Part shown: in pieces, positions 1 through 10,106 of the stretch
Layout of the letters: each line of letters opens with the position of its first letter
How positions within the stretch are numbered: the stretch's first letter is position 1
Notes under the pieces: model-generated
Seen by the model: the letters and a program-made list of their open reading frames with translations, nothing else
Told to the model about the DNA's origin: nothing
Database searches by the model: none
Translations under genes and position numbers: made by a program
NCBI RefSeq assembly: GCF_023016805.1
Contig: NZ_JALKCH010000012.1
Span: 1 to 64,000 of the forward strand
Direction: 5' to 3'
Source: Ancylobacter crimeensis
GTDB taxonomy: Bacteria; Pseudomonadota; Alphaproteobacteria; Rhizobiales; Xanthobacteraceae
DNA length: 64,000 nucleotides

Positions 1-253
1 CCGGCGTGACCTTCTGAGGCGGGACGAGTGAGGGAAGGATGGCGCGAGGGGGGGCATATGTCAAGGAATATATTCCTAAAACAAATCTTCCGATGCGCGA
101 GCAGCCGTTCGCGCGCCCCGAGACGCCGGAAGCCGGGCACCTGAGCTCCGGCTGGGCACCGCGTCCGATCCTTCACGATCCCGGCTCTGCGCTGCGCTCC
201 GGCCGGGATCACGAGCATTCGTGTATGTTATTATAATACCGCCTTGCGCGAGC
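1..253. other. no gene recognised
   Basis: This stretch lies downstream of the groEL terminator. Short open frames exist on both strands but none has a ribosome site, family resemblance or neighbour that argues for it. The AT-rich patch near 55-80 and the one near 225-240 contrast with the GC-rich surroundings, but I cannot assign a function. Confidence 0.5.
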
Positions 254-279
254 AAAAAAGGCGCGGCTTTCGCCGCGCC
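254..279 (-). terminator. rho-independent terminator of groES-groEL
   Basis: Read on the minus strand, a perfect 8-bp GC stem (GGCGCGGC/GCCGCGCC, loop GAAA) is followed directly by six T. It lies about 135 bp beyond the groEL stop, after the duplicated tail segment, and is the natural end of the leftward groESL transcript. Confidence 0.85.
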
Positions 280-310
280 CTTCTGCATATCCGGCTTTGC
301 CGGACTTCGA

Positions 311-373
311 TCAGAAGTCCATGCCGCCGATATTGCCGCCCATGCCGCCGCCCGCGAAGCCGGTTGTTGCCGG
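311..373 (-). pseudogene. orphan second copy of a GroEL C-terminal tail
   Basis: On the minus strand, just past the real groEL stop, a frame encodes about 20 residues ending GGMGGNIGGMDF and a TGA. It closely mimics the Gly-Met tail of the intact GroEL (GGGMGGMDF) but differs in sequence, so it is not a simple copy of the upstream end. No body of a second groEL is present. It is best explained as the remaining end of a tandem groEL paralogue, or as leftover from recombination between two groEL genes. It is probably transcribed but not translated on its own. Confidence 0.7.
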
Positions 374-415
374 CTTCGATCTTGAGCGGGGAGCCGGGCG
401 GCTCCTCTACGGACC

Positions 416-2077
<1,662 letters not shown>

Positions 2078-2107
2078 TCAGGGCTTCGTGTCGGTGAATG
2101 AGCGGGA

Positions 2108-2422
2108 TCACGCGGCCTTCTGGGCGGTGTCGGTCGCCTCGAGGATGCCGAGGATGTCGGACTCCTTCATGATCAGGTAGTCGACGCCGTCGATCTTCAC
2201 CTCGGTGCCCGACCACTTGCCGAACAGCACGCGGTCGCCGGCCTTCACGTCGAGCGGAAGGAGCTTGCCGGCCTCATCACGCGCACCCGGACCCGCGGCG
2301 ACGACTTCGCCCTGCGAGGGCTTTTCCTTGGCGGTGTCGGGGATGATGATGCCGCCCGCGGTCTTCTGTTCTGCTTCGATCCGCTTGACGACGACGCGGT
2401 CATGCAGAGGACGGAATTTCAT
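2108..2422 (-). CDS. groES: co-chaperonin GroES (10 kDa)
   Basis: This is the lid of the GroEL chamber. The 104-residue protein begins [19 protein letters not shown], carries the mobile-loop region [19 protein letters not shown] (about residues 17-35), and continues through [18 protein letters not shown]. An upstream in-frame ATG would add 34 residues not typical of the family, so I chose the start at 2422, which has GAGAGATG just before it. It is the first gene of the heat-shock operon, with the CIRCE operator about 150 bp upstream. Confidence 0.97.
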   Translation of the reverse strand: MKFRPLHDRVVVKRIEAEQKTAGGIIIPDTAKEKPSQGEVVAAGPGARDEAGKLLPLDVKAGDRVLFGKWSGTEVKIDGVDYLIMKESDILGILEATDTAQKAA

Positions 2423-2568
2423 CGCATCTCTCCAGAATGTCTTGGTAAGGATCCAATAGCTTCCTTGCCGCGCCCTCGGGACCAAAAGGCTCTCGCTTTC
2501 GTGAGCAGCGCGACGCCGCGACATCTAGGCGGCACCCCCGGCAGCCGCAAGGGGGCGGGCGAAAATTT

Positions 2569-2595
2569 TTGGCAGTCAGGGGAAGTGAGTGCCAG
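2569..2595 (-). promoter_or_regulatory. CIRCE element (HrcA operator) of groESL
   Basis: The minus strand reads CTGGCACTC, nine bases, then GACTGCCAA. This matches the CIRCE consensus (9-bp arms, 9-bp spacer) with few mismatches. It lies 147 bp upstream of groES. A TTGACG at 2619..2614, just upstream, is a candidate -35 box, so the operator would overlap or follow the promoter, as expected for HrcA repression released on heat shock. Confidence 0.8.
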
Positions 2596-2780
2596 CATGT
2601 GCCGGCCGAGGCACGTCAACCGAAAAGGCGCCGGCCATGCAAGCTGACAGCACTCTGTCATCCATGCTGCCAGTGCTTTGATATTGAACGAGAATTCCAT
2701 TTTTTCAGCTTGCCGTCCCACGCATACTGAGCGAGCCTTTCACCAAGGCCGGATTCGTTTCCACGAGCGGGAGGACGGGC

Positions 2781-3104
2781 ATGGTGCAGAAGGGCGGTGC
2801 CGGGCATGCAATGGCTGCGGGGGGCAACGCCCTCGCGGTGTCGCGGGACTTCGTGAAGCAGCTTGCGGGTTATGGGCTGACCACTGCCCACATCCTCTAC
2901 CGGCTGCCCGACCACCCCTCGCTGCTGCAGACCTATCTCTGGCAGCATTACGATTTGTGCCCGCAATTTCCCGAGCTGAACCGCTTTCTCACGTTCTGGC
3001 GACGCGAGCTGGAGGGGCCGCTCCATTCGGTGACGGTGGCGCATTCGCGCCTCGTGAGTCCGGCGGAGCTGCGCGCCGTGGACGGCATCTTCCGGCTCAA
3101 CTGA
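2781..3104 (+). CDS. usg: Usg family protein
   Basis: This 107-residue small protein belongs to the Usg family, common in Alphaproteobacteria and of unproven function; the name comes from an upstream gene in a trp cluster. The core GYGLTTAHILYRLPDHPSLL (about residues 30-49) and WQHYDLCPQFPELNRFL are strongly family-like, as is the ending HSRLVSPAELRAVDG. The GGGAGG at 2769-2774 lies about 7 bp before the ATG. The extra 15 or so N-terminal residues are Gly/Ala-rich and not conserved, so an internal ATG (2811) is possible. It is divergent from groESL. Confidence 0.9.
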   Translation: MVQKGGAGHAMAAGGNALAVSRDFVKQLAGYGLTTAHILYRLPDHPSLLQTYLWQHYDLCPQFPELNRFLTFWRRELEGPLHSVTVAHSRLVSPAELRAVDGIFRLN

Positions 3105-3237
3105 GCGGGTGGATTGCGTCGCCCTGCTGCGCCGCCACCTGCGCCCCGTCATCCCCATCCCCACGGGCGGCCCTCACCTTGCCGCGATTACCGTGCTATA
3201 GGGCGGACGCAACGGGGCGCCGGTCGGCTGTCCCCGC

Positions 3238-3867
3238 TTGGCAGACGGGGCATTGAGCAGCGACGTGGATCATCGCAGTCCTCGCACGTCCGAGCTTCTC
3301 TCGGCGATTGTGACGGCACATTCGGCGCAGCGGATTTCGCTCGGCGAACTCGTGCGCGCGCTGCGCAACCGTGCCTTCGGCTTGACGGTGCTGCTGTTCG
3401 GCATTCCCAATTGCCTGCCGATGCCGCCTGGCATTCCGGTGCTGTGCGGCTTGGTGCTGTGCCTCGTCGGGGTCCAGATGGCGCTGGGGCGCGACGAATT
3501 GTGGCTGCCGGGCTGGATGGCGCGGCGCACCCTCTCGCGCGATCTGCTGGAAAAGATCATCGGCCGCGCGCTGCCCTGGGTGAAGCGCTTCGAGGCCTAT
3601 TCCAAGCCGCGCCACGCCTTCTTCTCCGGCGTCACGGCGCGCACCGTGGTCGGGCTCGTGGTCGTGGTGCTGGGGCTTCTGCTGATGCTGCCGATCCCGA
3701 TCTTCGGCAATCTGCCGCCCGGGATCGCGGTGTGCATCCTCGGCCTCGGCCTCGTGGAGCGCGACGGTGCCTTCATCATCGCAGGCCTCTTCGCCTCGCT
3801 CGTCAGCCTCGGTGTAATGGGACTGCTGAGCTGGCTGCTGTTTCAGGGCGCGCTCGCGGTCTTCTGA
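3238..3867 (+). CDS. ExoD family membrane protein
   Basis: This is a roughly 200-residue integral membrane protein of the ExoD (exopolysaccharide synthesis) family, named after the Sinorhizobium protein needed for normal succinoglycan production and alkaline tolerance; the biochemical role is unknown. Family features are LVRALRNRAFGLTVLLFGIPNCLPMPPGIP (about residues 38-67, read here in parts) and several hydrophobic segments between about 50-85 and 140-209. No good ATG exists. The start shown is a TTG; TTG 3253, preceded by GGGG, and GTG 3265 are alternatives. Confidence 0.85.
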   Translation: MADGALSSDVDHRSPRTSELLSAIVTAHSAQRISLGELVRALRNRAFGLTVLLFGIPNCLPMPPGIPVLCGLVLCLVGVQMALGRDELWLPGWMARRTLSRDLLEKIIGRALPWVKRFEAYSKPRHAFFSGVTARTVVGLVVVVLGLLLMLPIPIFGNLPPGIAVCILGLGLVERDGAFIIAGLFASLVSLGVMGLLSWLLFQGALAVF

Positions 3868-3952
3868 CGATGGCCACTCATCCGGCGGGGGCGTAAGGTT
3901 CGCGCGGGTGCGGGTTGGTGGATCTCGTTGGTGGATCTCGGGGGAGGTGTCC

Positions 3953-5368
3953 ATGGGCGTGGCGGCGGCATGCGGGGCGCCTTCGACGCGGCGGCGTCTC
4001 ATCCTGTGCCTCGACGGCACATGGAACGACGACAGGGGCCTGGCGATCACCAATGTCGTGCGGCTGCGCGATATGATCCAGCCCGGCATCCTCGACCAGG
4101 GCGACGGCTCTGCGCCCGTTGAGCAACGGATCTATTACGATCCCGGCGTGGGGACCGGATCCGATACGGTGGAAAAGCTGCTCGGCGGCTCGCTGGGCCT
4201 GGGGCTCGGCACCAATGTGCGACAGGCCTATCGCTTCCTGTGCCAGTTCTACGAGCCCGGCGACGAGATTCTTGTCTTCGGCTTTTCGCGCGGGGCGTTC
4301 ACGGCGCGCAGCCTTGCCGGCTATATCGGCGCCAGCGGCCTGTTGCAGCGGGATCACTGCACGCCGGAGTTGGAAGCACGGAGCTGGGCCAATTATCGCA
4401 CCGACCCGAAGAACCGCTTTCCGGCCGAGGGCGTGGCGCTGAGCGCGTTCTGCCATGACGAGGTGAAGGTCGCGCTCCTCGGGGTGTTCGATACGGTCGG
4501 CACGCTCGGTATTCCGCTCGAATACCTCAATGCCATCGGTCGCAGCCGGTTCCGGTTCCACGACACCCGGCTGTCTTCCGCCGTCTCGGTTTCGCTTCAG
4601 GCCCTCGCGGTCGACGAGAAGCGCTCGGCGTTTCCGCCGGCGCTCTGGGAGCGGCCCTTCCACGCCAACAACAAGGTGGTGGAGCAGGTCTGGTTTCCCG
4701 GCGTCCATTCGGACATCGGCGGAGGCTATGAGGATGGCGGCGTCGGGGCTGCGACCTTGCGCTGGATGCTCGATCGCATCGACGCTCTCGGCAGCGAGCA
4801 CGGTTTCCGGCTGGTCCTGAGGCCGGGGGCGGTAGACACGCTCAAGCCGGATCCGGCGGCGAAGATCCATGAATCGCGGACGGGACTTCTCTACGCACGC
4901 GATCGGTCCCGCCCGCAGATCCGCGTCATCGCGCAGCAGCGGCCGAAAGACCCGGGAGAGGTGCGGCTCGCCGCGCTGGCGCCCCACGCCCGGCCGATCA
5001 ACGAATATGTCCATCTCGGCGTGTTGCGGCGGATGGCAAAGGGCCTGGACGAGGACGGCAAGCCCTATGCCCCGCTCAACATGCAATGGCTGCTCGATGC
5101 GCTGTTTCCCTCGAATGATCCCGTCGAGGAGCGCCCGCCCATTCAGGTGGGCTTCATCGACGACAGGGGCCGTTGGCTCGACTGGATCGGCGACGAAGCG
5201 GCGTTCGATGAACTCGTCGATGCCCTGCCGGAGCGCTACCACGCGGCTGCGAAGCGGGAGCGCGCCATGCTGCGACGGCAGAGGCCCAGCCAGCGCCCGG
5301 ACATATTGGGCGGGACGCCGCCCATGGCGCCGGTTCCCGCCGACACCCCGGAGACGCCACCGAGTTGA
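3953..5368 (+). CDS. DUF2235 alpha/beta-hydrolase-like protein
   Basis: This 471-residue protein of the DUF2235 family (T6SS phospholipase/alpha-beta hydrolase fold) starts the domain with LILCLDGTWNDDRG (about residues 15-28). It carries the nucleophile elbow GFSRGAFTAR and an FPGVHSDIGGGYED stretch that supplies the usual late catalytic or binding residues. The ATG at 3953 has GGGAGG about 8 bp upstream and is preferred over a GTG at 3908. No secretion partner or T6SS gene is nearby, so I infer a stand-alone cytosolic hydrolase of unknown substrate. A 12-bp direct repeat (tggtggatctcg) lies in the leader. Confidence 0.85.
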   Translation: MGVAAACGAPSTRRRLILCLDGTWNDDRGLAITNVVRLRDMIQPGILDQGDGSAPVEQRIYYDPGVGTGSDTVEKLLGGSLGLGLGTNVRQAYRFLCQFYEPGDEILVFGFSRGAFTARSLAGYIGASGLLQRDHCTPELEARSWANYRTDPKNRFPAEGVALSAFCHDEVKVALLGVFDTVGTLGIPLEYLNAIGRSRFRFHDTRLSSAVSVSLQALAVDEKRSAFPPALWERPFHANNKVVEQVWFPGVHSDIGGGYEDGGVGAATLRWMLDRIDALGSEHGFRLVLRPGAVDTLKPDPAAKIHESRTGLLYARDRSRPQIRVIAQQRPKDPGEVRLAALAPHARPINEYVHLGVLRRMAKGLDEDGKPYAPLNMQWLLDALFPSNDPVEERPPIQVGFIDDRGRWLDWIGDEAAFDELVDALPERYHAAAKRERAMLRRQRPSQRPDILGGTPPMAPVPADTPETPPS

Positions 5369-5380
5369 CGGCGGTGTGCG

Positions 5381-6142
5381 TCAGCCGCGGCCGACGAGCG
5401 GCGCGTTGGTTGCCATCACCGTCATGAACAACACATTCGCGTCGAGCGGCAGGCTCGCCATATAGGCGACCGCGCGGCCGGCATGGGCGGCGTCGAAGGT
5501 CGGCTCGACCATGATCTGCCCGTTCGGCTGGGGAACACCGGTCTTCATGCCGGCGGTCATGTCGGTTTCGGCATTCCCGATGTCGATCTGCCCGCAGGCG
5601 ATGGAATGGGCGCGTCCTTCCAGCGCGACCTGCCGGGTGAGGCCGGTCACCGCGTGCTTGGTCGCGGTGTAGGGCGCCGCATTGGGGCGCGGGGCGTGGG
5701 CGGAGATCGAGCCATTGTTGATGATGCGCCCGCCCTTGGGGTGCTGCGCCTTCATCAGCCGGATGGCGGCCTGCGTGCAGAGGAACACGCCGGTGAGGTT
5801 CACCGCGACCACCTGCTGCCAGATTTCAAACGGCACGTCCTCGATGGGGCGTGCCGGCGACCAGCCACCGGCATTGTTGAACAGCACGTCCAGCCGGCCG
5901 AAGCGCTGCGCCACCGCGGCGAACAGCGCGTCCACCGAGGCGGGATCACTCACATCAGCCGGCACCACGAGCGTATCGCCACCGATCTCGGCCGCGAGCG
6001 CCTGCAGCGGTTCGGGCCGACGTCCGGTCAGCACAAGGGTGAAGCCGGCCCCGGCGAGGGCAAGGGCGGTCGCCTTGCCGATGCCGGTGCCGGCACCCGT
6101 AACGAGGGCAATGCGCGGGGAGGGGGTGGCGGCCTGGTTCAT
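5381..6142 (-). CDS. SDR family NAD(P)-dependent oxidoreductase
   Basis: This 253-residue classical short-chain dehydrogenase has a cofactor motif [10 protein letters not shown] (about residues 16-25), NNAGG (about 94-98), and catalytic Ser in GSIS with Y-x-x-x-K in PYTATKHAV. The start at 6142 has GAGGAAAC upstream; the longer frame to 6202 lacks this. Substrate is not predictable from sequence. It is convergent with the DUF2235 gene, the two stops lying 12 bp apart, and stands alone. Confidence 0.9.
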   Translation of the reverse strand: MNQAATPSPRIALVTGAGTGIGKATALALAGAGFTLVLTGRRPEPLQALAAEIGGDTLVVPADVSDPASVDALFAAVAQRFGRLDVLFNNAGGWSPARPIEDVPFEIWQQVVAVNLTGVFLCTQAAIRLMKAQHPKGGRIINNGSISAHAPRPNAAPYTATKHAVTGLTRQVALEGRAHSIACGQIDIGNAETDMTAGMKTGVPQPNGQIMVEPTFDAAHAGRAVAYMASLPLDANVLFMTVMATNAPLVGRG

Positions 6143-6252
6143 TGGCGTTTCCTCGGCTGTGCGGACGAGAGGGAAGGGCCCGTGGGAACTTACCGGCAAC
6201 ATCCGACGTTATTCTGGCAGAAGACAGTCATTCTCTTCGAAAGGACCGGAAA

Positions 6253-6324
6253 ATGCCCGCTATCCTAATGTGGCTTATCGGTATTCCGATTCCGATCATC
6301 ATCATTCTCTACTTGCTGACCTGA
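6253..6324 (+). CDS. candidate 23-residue single-span membrane peptide
   Basis: A tiny frame reads MPAILMWLIGIPIPIIIILYLL plus Thr (given here in part) and is nearly all hydrophobic: one membrane helix with the sequence GIPIPIIII at its centre. AAGGA at 6241-6245 stands 7 bp before the ATG, and a strong terminator follows 33 bp after the stop. So it has ribosome site, frame and terminator, as a real small gene should. I do not recognise a family. It is too short for standard gene callers. Confidence 0.5.
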   Translation: MPAILMWLIGIPIPIIIILYLLT

Positions 6325-6356
6325 TGGTATCTGCCATCCGCGCAAGCGAGACGGAA

Positions 6357-6394
6357 AGAAAGCCCGGGCGACGCTGCGTTGCTCGGGCTTTCTT
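6357..6394. terminator. bidirectional rho-independent terminator
   Basis: A stem of about 14 bp (aagaaagcccgggc / gctcgggctttctt, one mismatch) has T-rich ends on both strands. It separates the small rightward membrane peptide from the leftward Anbu operon and can end both transcripts. Confidence 0.8.
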
Positions 6395-6425
6395 CGTATC
6401 AGATCACCTGTCGATTACCTGAGCT

Positions 6426-7172
6426 CTATTTGCCTCGCCCGTAAGGCGGGCGGGGGATCGACATATGCGCGGCGCGCAGCGCGGCCGACCAGCGCTCGCG
6501 CAGGTCGTGGAAATAGGGCTCCCCGGGCTCGATCCGATGAACCAGTTCGGACTGGGCCGCATCCCGGCGCGCCACCAGCACGTCGATCGGCATGCCGACA
6601 CCGATATTGGAGCGCATGGTCGAATCCATCGAGACCAGACCCGATTTCATCGCATCGTAGAGGTCGATGTCGTAGGTGATGGAGCGGTCCAGCACCGGCT
6701 TGCCGTATTTATGCTCGCCGATCTGAAGGAAGGGGGTGTCGCTGGTGCACTCGATGAAGTTGCCGGCCGCATACATCATGAACAGCCGCATCCGCCCGCC
6801 ATTCACCTGTCCGCCGAACAGGAAGGACACGTCGAACCGGATATCGGATTCCTTGAGACCCTCGCCGTAAAGCTTGTGGACGTGGCGGATTGCGGCACCG
6901 ACCAGCTCAGCCCCGCGGAACATGCTGCTGACCTCGGACAGCGTCCTCTTCTCGCCGGTTTCGGGATCTTCGAGGCCCTCCTGCAGGGTCGAGATCACCG
7001 CTTGCGAGATGGAGAGATTGCCCGCGGTGGCGAGCGCCATCACGTGCCGGCCCGGCTCTTCGAAAATGTGGAGCTTGCGGAAGGTGGACACGTTGTCGAG
7101 ACCGGCATTGGTGCGGGTATCCGCGATCATCACCAGTCCGTCGCGAACGAGGATACCGCAGCAATAGGTCAT
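6426..7172 (-). CDS. Anbu (bacterial proteasome-type peptidase)
   Basis: This 248-residue Ntn-hydrolase homologous to proteasome beta subunits and HslV begins MTYCCGILVRDG, so removal of Met would expose Thr2 as the nucleophile. Supporting residues are Asp in MIADTRTN and Lys in FRKLH. Anbu assembles into an open helical or ring particle in the cytosol, and its physiological substrate is unknown. It is the last gene of the conserved set ATP-grasp, alpha-E, transglutaminase, Anbu. A bidirectional terminator follows the stop. Confidence 0.93.
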   Translation of the reverse strand: MTYCCGILVRDGLVMIADTRTNAGLDNVSTFRKLHIFEEPGRHVMALATAGNLSISQAVISTLQEGLEDPETGEKRTLSEVSSMFRGAELVGAAIRHVHKLYGEGLKESDIRFDVSFLFGGQVNGGRMRLFMMYAAGNFIECTSDTPFLQIGEHKYGKPVLDRSITYDIDLYDAMKSGLVSMDSTMRSNIGVGMPIDVLVARRDAAQSELVHRIEPGEPYFHDLRERWSAALRAAHMSIPRPPYGRGK

Positions 7173-7320
7173 CGGCGCACGCCCCAGTTTCTTGCCAGTG
7201 TCTTGAGTCCGGCGCCCTTATAGCGCGGTTTCGCGACGGGAAACCGCGCGGCCCGGAATTTCGTCGGCGCACCCTCCTCTGCGCGACGTTGCGACGCGGC
7301 AGCGGTGGCCGGAAAATGGC

Positions 7321-8160
7321 TCAGCCCTGGACCTGCCGGCTCGACTGGTCCACGGTGAGCGCAACGGAAAGCTTTTCCTCGCCGCCGCCATAGCGATTGC
7401 CGCGCACGGGCGCGGCGCCGAGATAGTCCAGCCCGGTCGCTACGCGCACATAGGCGTCGGTCGGGCACAGGCAGTTGGCGGCGTCGAAGCCGATCCAGCC
7501 GAGGCCGTCGACATAAGCCTCCGCCCAGGCATGCCCGGCCTGGTGGCCGGCATCGCTGCCATCCTCCGCCCCGTCGCCGACCAGGTAGCCGCTGACATAG
7601 CGCGCCGGTATGCCGAGCTGCCGGGCAGCGCCGGTAAAGATGTGCGCGAAGTCCTGGCACACGCCCCGCTTCAGCTCGAACGCCTCCACCGCCGTGGTCG
7701 ATGCGTGCGTGGGGTCGGGATCATAGGTCATCGCGTCGCCCAACGCGCCCATCAGCGTGTGCAGGCGCTCGAGGCGGTCCACCCCGGCATCGCCGGCGGC
7801 CTCCATGGCGAAGGCGCGGATGGCTTCGCTGGTCTCGGTCAGTTCGGTCTGGCGCAGGAAGAGCGAGGGGTGAAAGCGCTCCACCGTGCCGCGCACCACG
7901 CCGGAGGTGTCCTGCGTCTCGACCTCGCCCTCCACCAGTACCCGCAATTCCTCGATCGGGCCATCGATCGCGAAGGTGTGGGTGATGTTGCCGAAGGCGT
8001 CGTCATGGGCCTGCAGCCGGCAACTCTCGGACACGTCGATGCGCCAGGCGACGACATATTGCCCGTCATGATTGCGCGGGGTGAGCCGCAGGATCTGGAT
8101 GGCGCCATGCGCCGGCGGATCGTAGCGGTAGATCGTCTGATGGTTCACGCGGATGCGCAT
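7321..8160 (-). CDS. transglutaminase-like cysteine peptidase family protein
   Basis: This 279-residue protein has an N-terminal bacterial transglutaminase-like beta domain (about 1-150, beginning MRIRVNHQTIYRY) and a catalytic core with Cys in RGVCQDFAH, His in AGHAWAEAYVDG and Asp in GWIGFDAAN. It is encoded in the Anbu operon, 148 bp before Anbu. In such operons it is proposed to form or cut amide bonds on a peptide made by the ATP-grasp partner. The exact reaction is unknown. Confidence 0.93.
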   Translation of the reverse strand: MRIRVNHQTIYRYDPPAHGAIQILRLTPRNHDGQYVVAWRIDVSESCRLQAHDDAFGNITHTFAIDGPIEELRVLVEGEVETQDTSGVVRGTVERFHPSLFLRQTELTETSEAIRAFAMEAAGDAGVDRLERLHTLMGALGDAMTYDPDPTHASTTAVEAFELKRGVCQDFAHIFTGAARQLGIPARYVSGYLVGDGAEDGSDAGHQAGHAWAEAYVDGLGWIGFDAANCLCPTDAYVRVATGLDYLGAAPVRGNRYGGGEEKLSVALTVDQSSRQVQG

Positions 8161-8265
8161 GAGGAGGCACCTTGGCCCGAGGATGCGGCAGGTTCGTTGC
8201 CTCCGATCCCGCAGGTCGGAGGCGGGTCTCTTCGAGAGGTGCGTTCAGCCGGGTGCGGGGTTCTC

Positions 8266-9210
8266 CTACAGCAGATATTGCTCGGTGATGGCGCCGCCGA
8301 GGCGGTTGTTGTCGGTGATGAAGGCGTCGATGTACTCGTGCAGGCCCATCTGGAACACGTCGTCCATCCGGCTGTTGCCGAGCTTGGTCAGGCTGGTGCG
8401 GGCAAGGCGCTGGGAGGCGCCCTGACGGCCGTAATAGGCCGCCAGATCATCGAGATAGCGCGAGATGTTCTGGTAGCAACTGGTGAGCGAGCGCGGCATC
8501 TGCGCATTGAGGATGAGCAGGTCCGCCACCAGCCAGGGCTTCACGCTCTCGCGATAGACCCAGTGGAAGGAGGTCAGTGCCGAGACCGAGCGCAGGATCG
8601 AGGCCCACTGGAAATAGTCGAGCGGTCCACCGACATGCTCCTGCTCCGGCAGCAGCACGTGATATTTCACATCGAGGATGCGGGCGGTGTTGTCGGCGCG
8701 CTCGACATACATGCCCACCCGCGAGAACCAGAACGCGTCGTTGCGCAGCATGGTGCGGTAGGCGGCGCCATCGAAGCGCAGCGAGGTCTCCTTCACGAAG
8801 GAGAGGAAGCGGGCCAGCTCCTCGCGGGTCATGCTCTTGGTGGAGTAGCGCTTCAGCTCCAGCCAGGCGGAGTTGATGGTCTCCCACATCTCGATGGTGA
8901 GGGCAGTGCGCACCGAGCGGGCATTGGTGCGGGCGATCTCGAAGCAGTTGCGGATCGAGGAGGGATTCTCCGGCGCGAAGGCGAGGAAGGCGACCACATT
9001 CGCCTCGTTCACCTCGTCGCCGTGGACCTGCTTGAACAGCTCGTCGCAGCCTGCGGTCAGCAGAGCGGAGGTCCACTCATTGGTCGAGCCGCCATAGGCG
9101 GCGGGAAGCTGCGCGAGCCGCTGGGTCACGTCGAGAATGCGGGCGAGGCACTCCGCGCGCTCCATGTAGCGGGCGAGCCAGTAGAGATTGTCGGCGGTGC
9201 GAGAGAGCAT
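8266..9210 (-). CDS. alpha-E domain protein
   Basis: This 314-residue all-helical alpha-E domain protein starts MLSRTADNLYWLARYMERAE, the family hallmark. The ATG at 9210 is chosen because the domain begins exactly there; the open frame upstream belongs to overlapping LysE sequence. Alpha-E proteins accompany circularly permuted ATP-grasp and transglutaminase genes and are thought to be structural partners in peptide modification. Its start lies only 11 bp from the stop of the LysE-type gene upstream. Confidence 0.93.
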   Translation of the reverse strand: MLSRTADNLYWLARYMERAECLARILDVTQRLAQLPAAYGGSTNEWTSALLTAGCDELFKQVHGDEVNEANVVAFLAFAPENPSSIRNCFEIARTNARSVRTALTIEMWETINSAWLELKRYSTKSMTREELARFLSFVKETSLRFDGAAYRTMLRNDAFWFSRVGMYVERADNTARILDVKYHVLLPEQEHVGGPLDYFQWASILRSVSALTSFHWVYRESVKPWLVADLLILNAQMPRSLTSCYQNISRYLDDLAAYYGRQGASQRLARTSLTKLGNSRMDDVFQMGLHEYIDAFITDNNRLGGAITEQYLL

Positions 9211-9221
9211 GGGATTCCAGT

Positions 9222-9926
9222 CTATTTGGCGTGACGCCACGCAAGGGTCGCGACCCCGGCGCCGATCAGGAGCGACCCTCCCGCGCGGTTCAGAACGCCA
9301 AGGGCGCGATCCCGCGACGCGCTGTCGCGCGCGAGCCGCCCCCTCAGCCGACCGGCGGCAAGGGCATAGGCAAAGGCATTCAGGCTGGCGAGGACGAGGA
9401 AGGTGGCCTCGAACAGGACCATCTGGGAGATGAGGTTTCGCGTCGGGTCGAGGAACTGCGGCAGGAAGGCGATGAAGAAGGTGAGGCTCTTGGGGTTCAG
9501 CGCGGTCACCAGCCAGGCATGCGCCATCATGGCGAGCGGTCTCTGCGAGGTCCGGCTCGCGGGGATCGCGGCGGTGCCCGCCGAGCGCCAGAGCTTGATG
9601 CCGAGCCAGATGAGATAGGCCGCGCCGACCCATTTCAGCCCGGTGAACAGGGCCGCCGAGGTCGCCAGCAGTGCCCCGAGGCCGAGCATGGACAGCGTCA
9701 TGGCGGTGAAGTCGCCAAGCGCGACGCCGGCCGCCACGGGAAAGGCGACGCGGCGCCCCTGACCGAGCGCATAGGAGACGACCAGCAGGATGGTGGGGCC
9801 GGGGATGACGAGCAGCACGGCCGAGGCCGCCGTGAAGGCGAGCCAGTTCACCAGTCCCGGCGGCAGGCTCGATGCGGCACCGCCGGCGAGTTCCGCCAGC
9901 TGGACCAGCGATGTGTCGAACGGCAT
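9222..9926 (-). CDS. LysE/RhtB family amino-acid exporter
   Basis: This 234-residue inner-membrane protein of the LysE superfamily has about six hydrophobic segments, LLVIPGPTILLVVSYALGQG near residues 37-56 (family signature PGP), LGLGALLAT, and TALNPKSLTFFIAFLPQF near 145-162. It exports amino acids or related solutes. It sits between the ATP-grasp gene (180 bp upstream) and the alpha-E gene (11 bp downstream), inside an operon that normally has no transporter. That may be a recent insertion or a hint that the operon's product is exported. Confidence 0.9.
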   Translation of the reverse strand: MPFDTSLVQLAELAGGAASSLPPGLVNWLAFTAASAVLLVIPGPTILLVVSYALGQGRRVAFPVAAGVALGDFTAMTLSMLGLGALLATSAALFTGLKWVGAAYLIWLGIKLWRSAGTAAIPASRTSQRPLAMMAHAWLVTALNPKSLTFFIAFLPQFLDPTRNLISQMVLFEATFLVLASLNAFAYALAAGRLRGRLARDSASRDRALGVLNRAGGSLLIGAGVATLAWRHAK

Positions 9927-10106
9927 CTGATCCCCCTCAGTCCCAGTTGCCTCAACCTGTCAGCGCGGTGCGGAATCCGCTCCGGCGATGTTCATGGCGT
10001 CGCCGACGGGCAAAAGCGGGACGGTTCCGGCTCCGCCCGCTCCCGCGCCTCTCCGGCACGCCTCGTTTTCGATGCCCGGCTCATCCGGGCGCCGGTCATC
10101 ACGGCT

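Noticed and set aside
2649..2677. agcact...agtgct dyad upstream of groES considered as CIRCE
   Set aside because: Spacer is 17 bp rather than 9; the element at 2569-2595 fits much better.
3953..5368. DUF2235 protein as a type VI secretion effector
   Set aside because: No T6SS, VgrG, PAAR or immunity gene is nearby, so an effector role is not supported.
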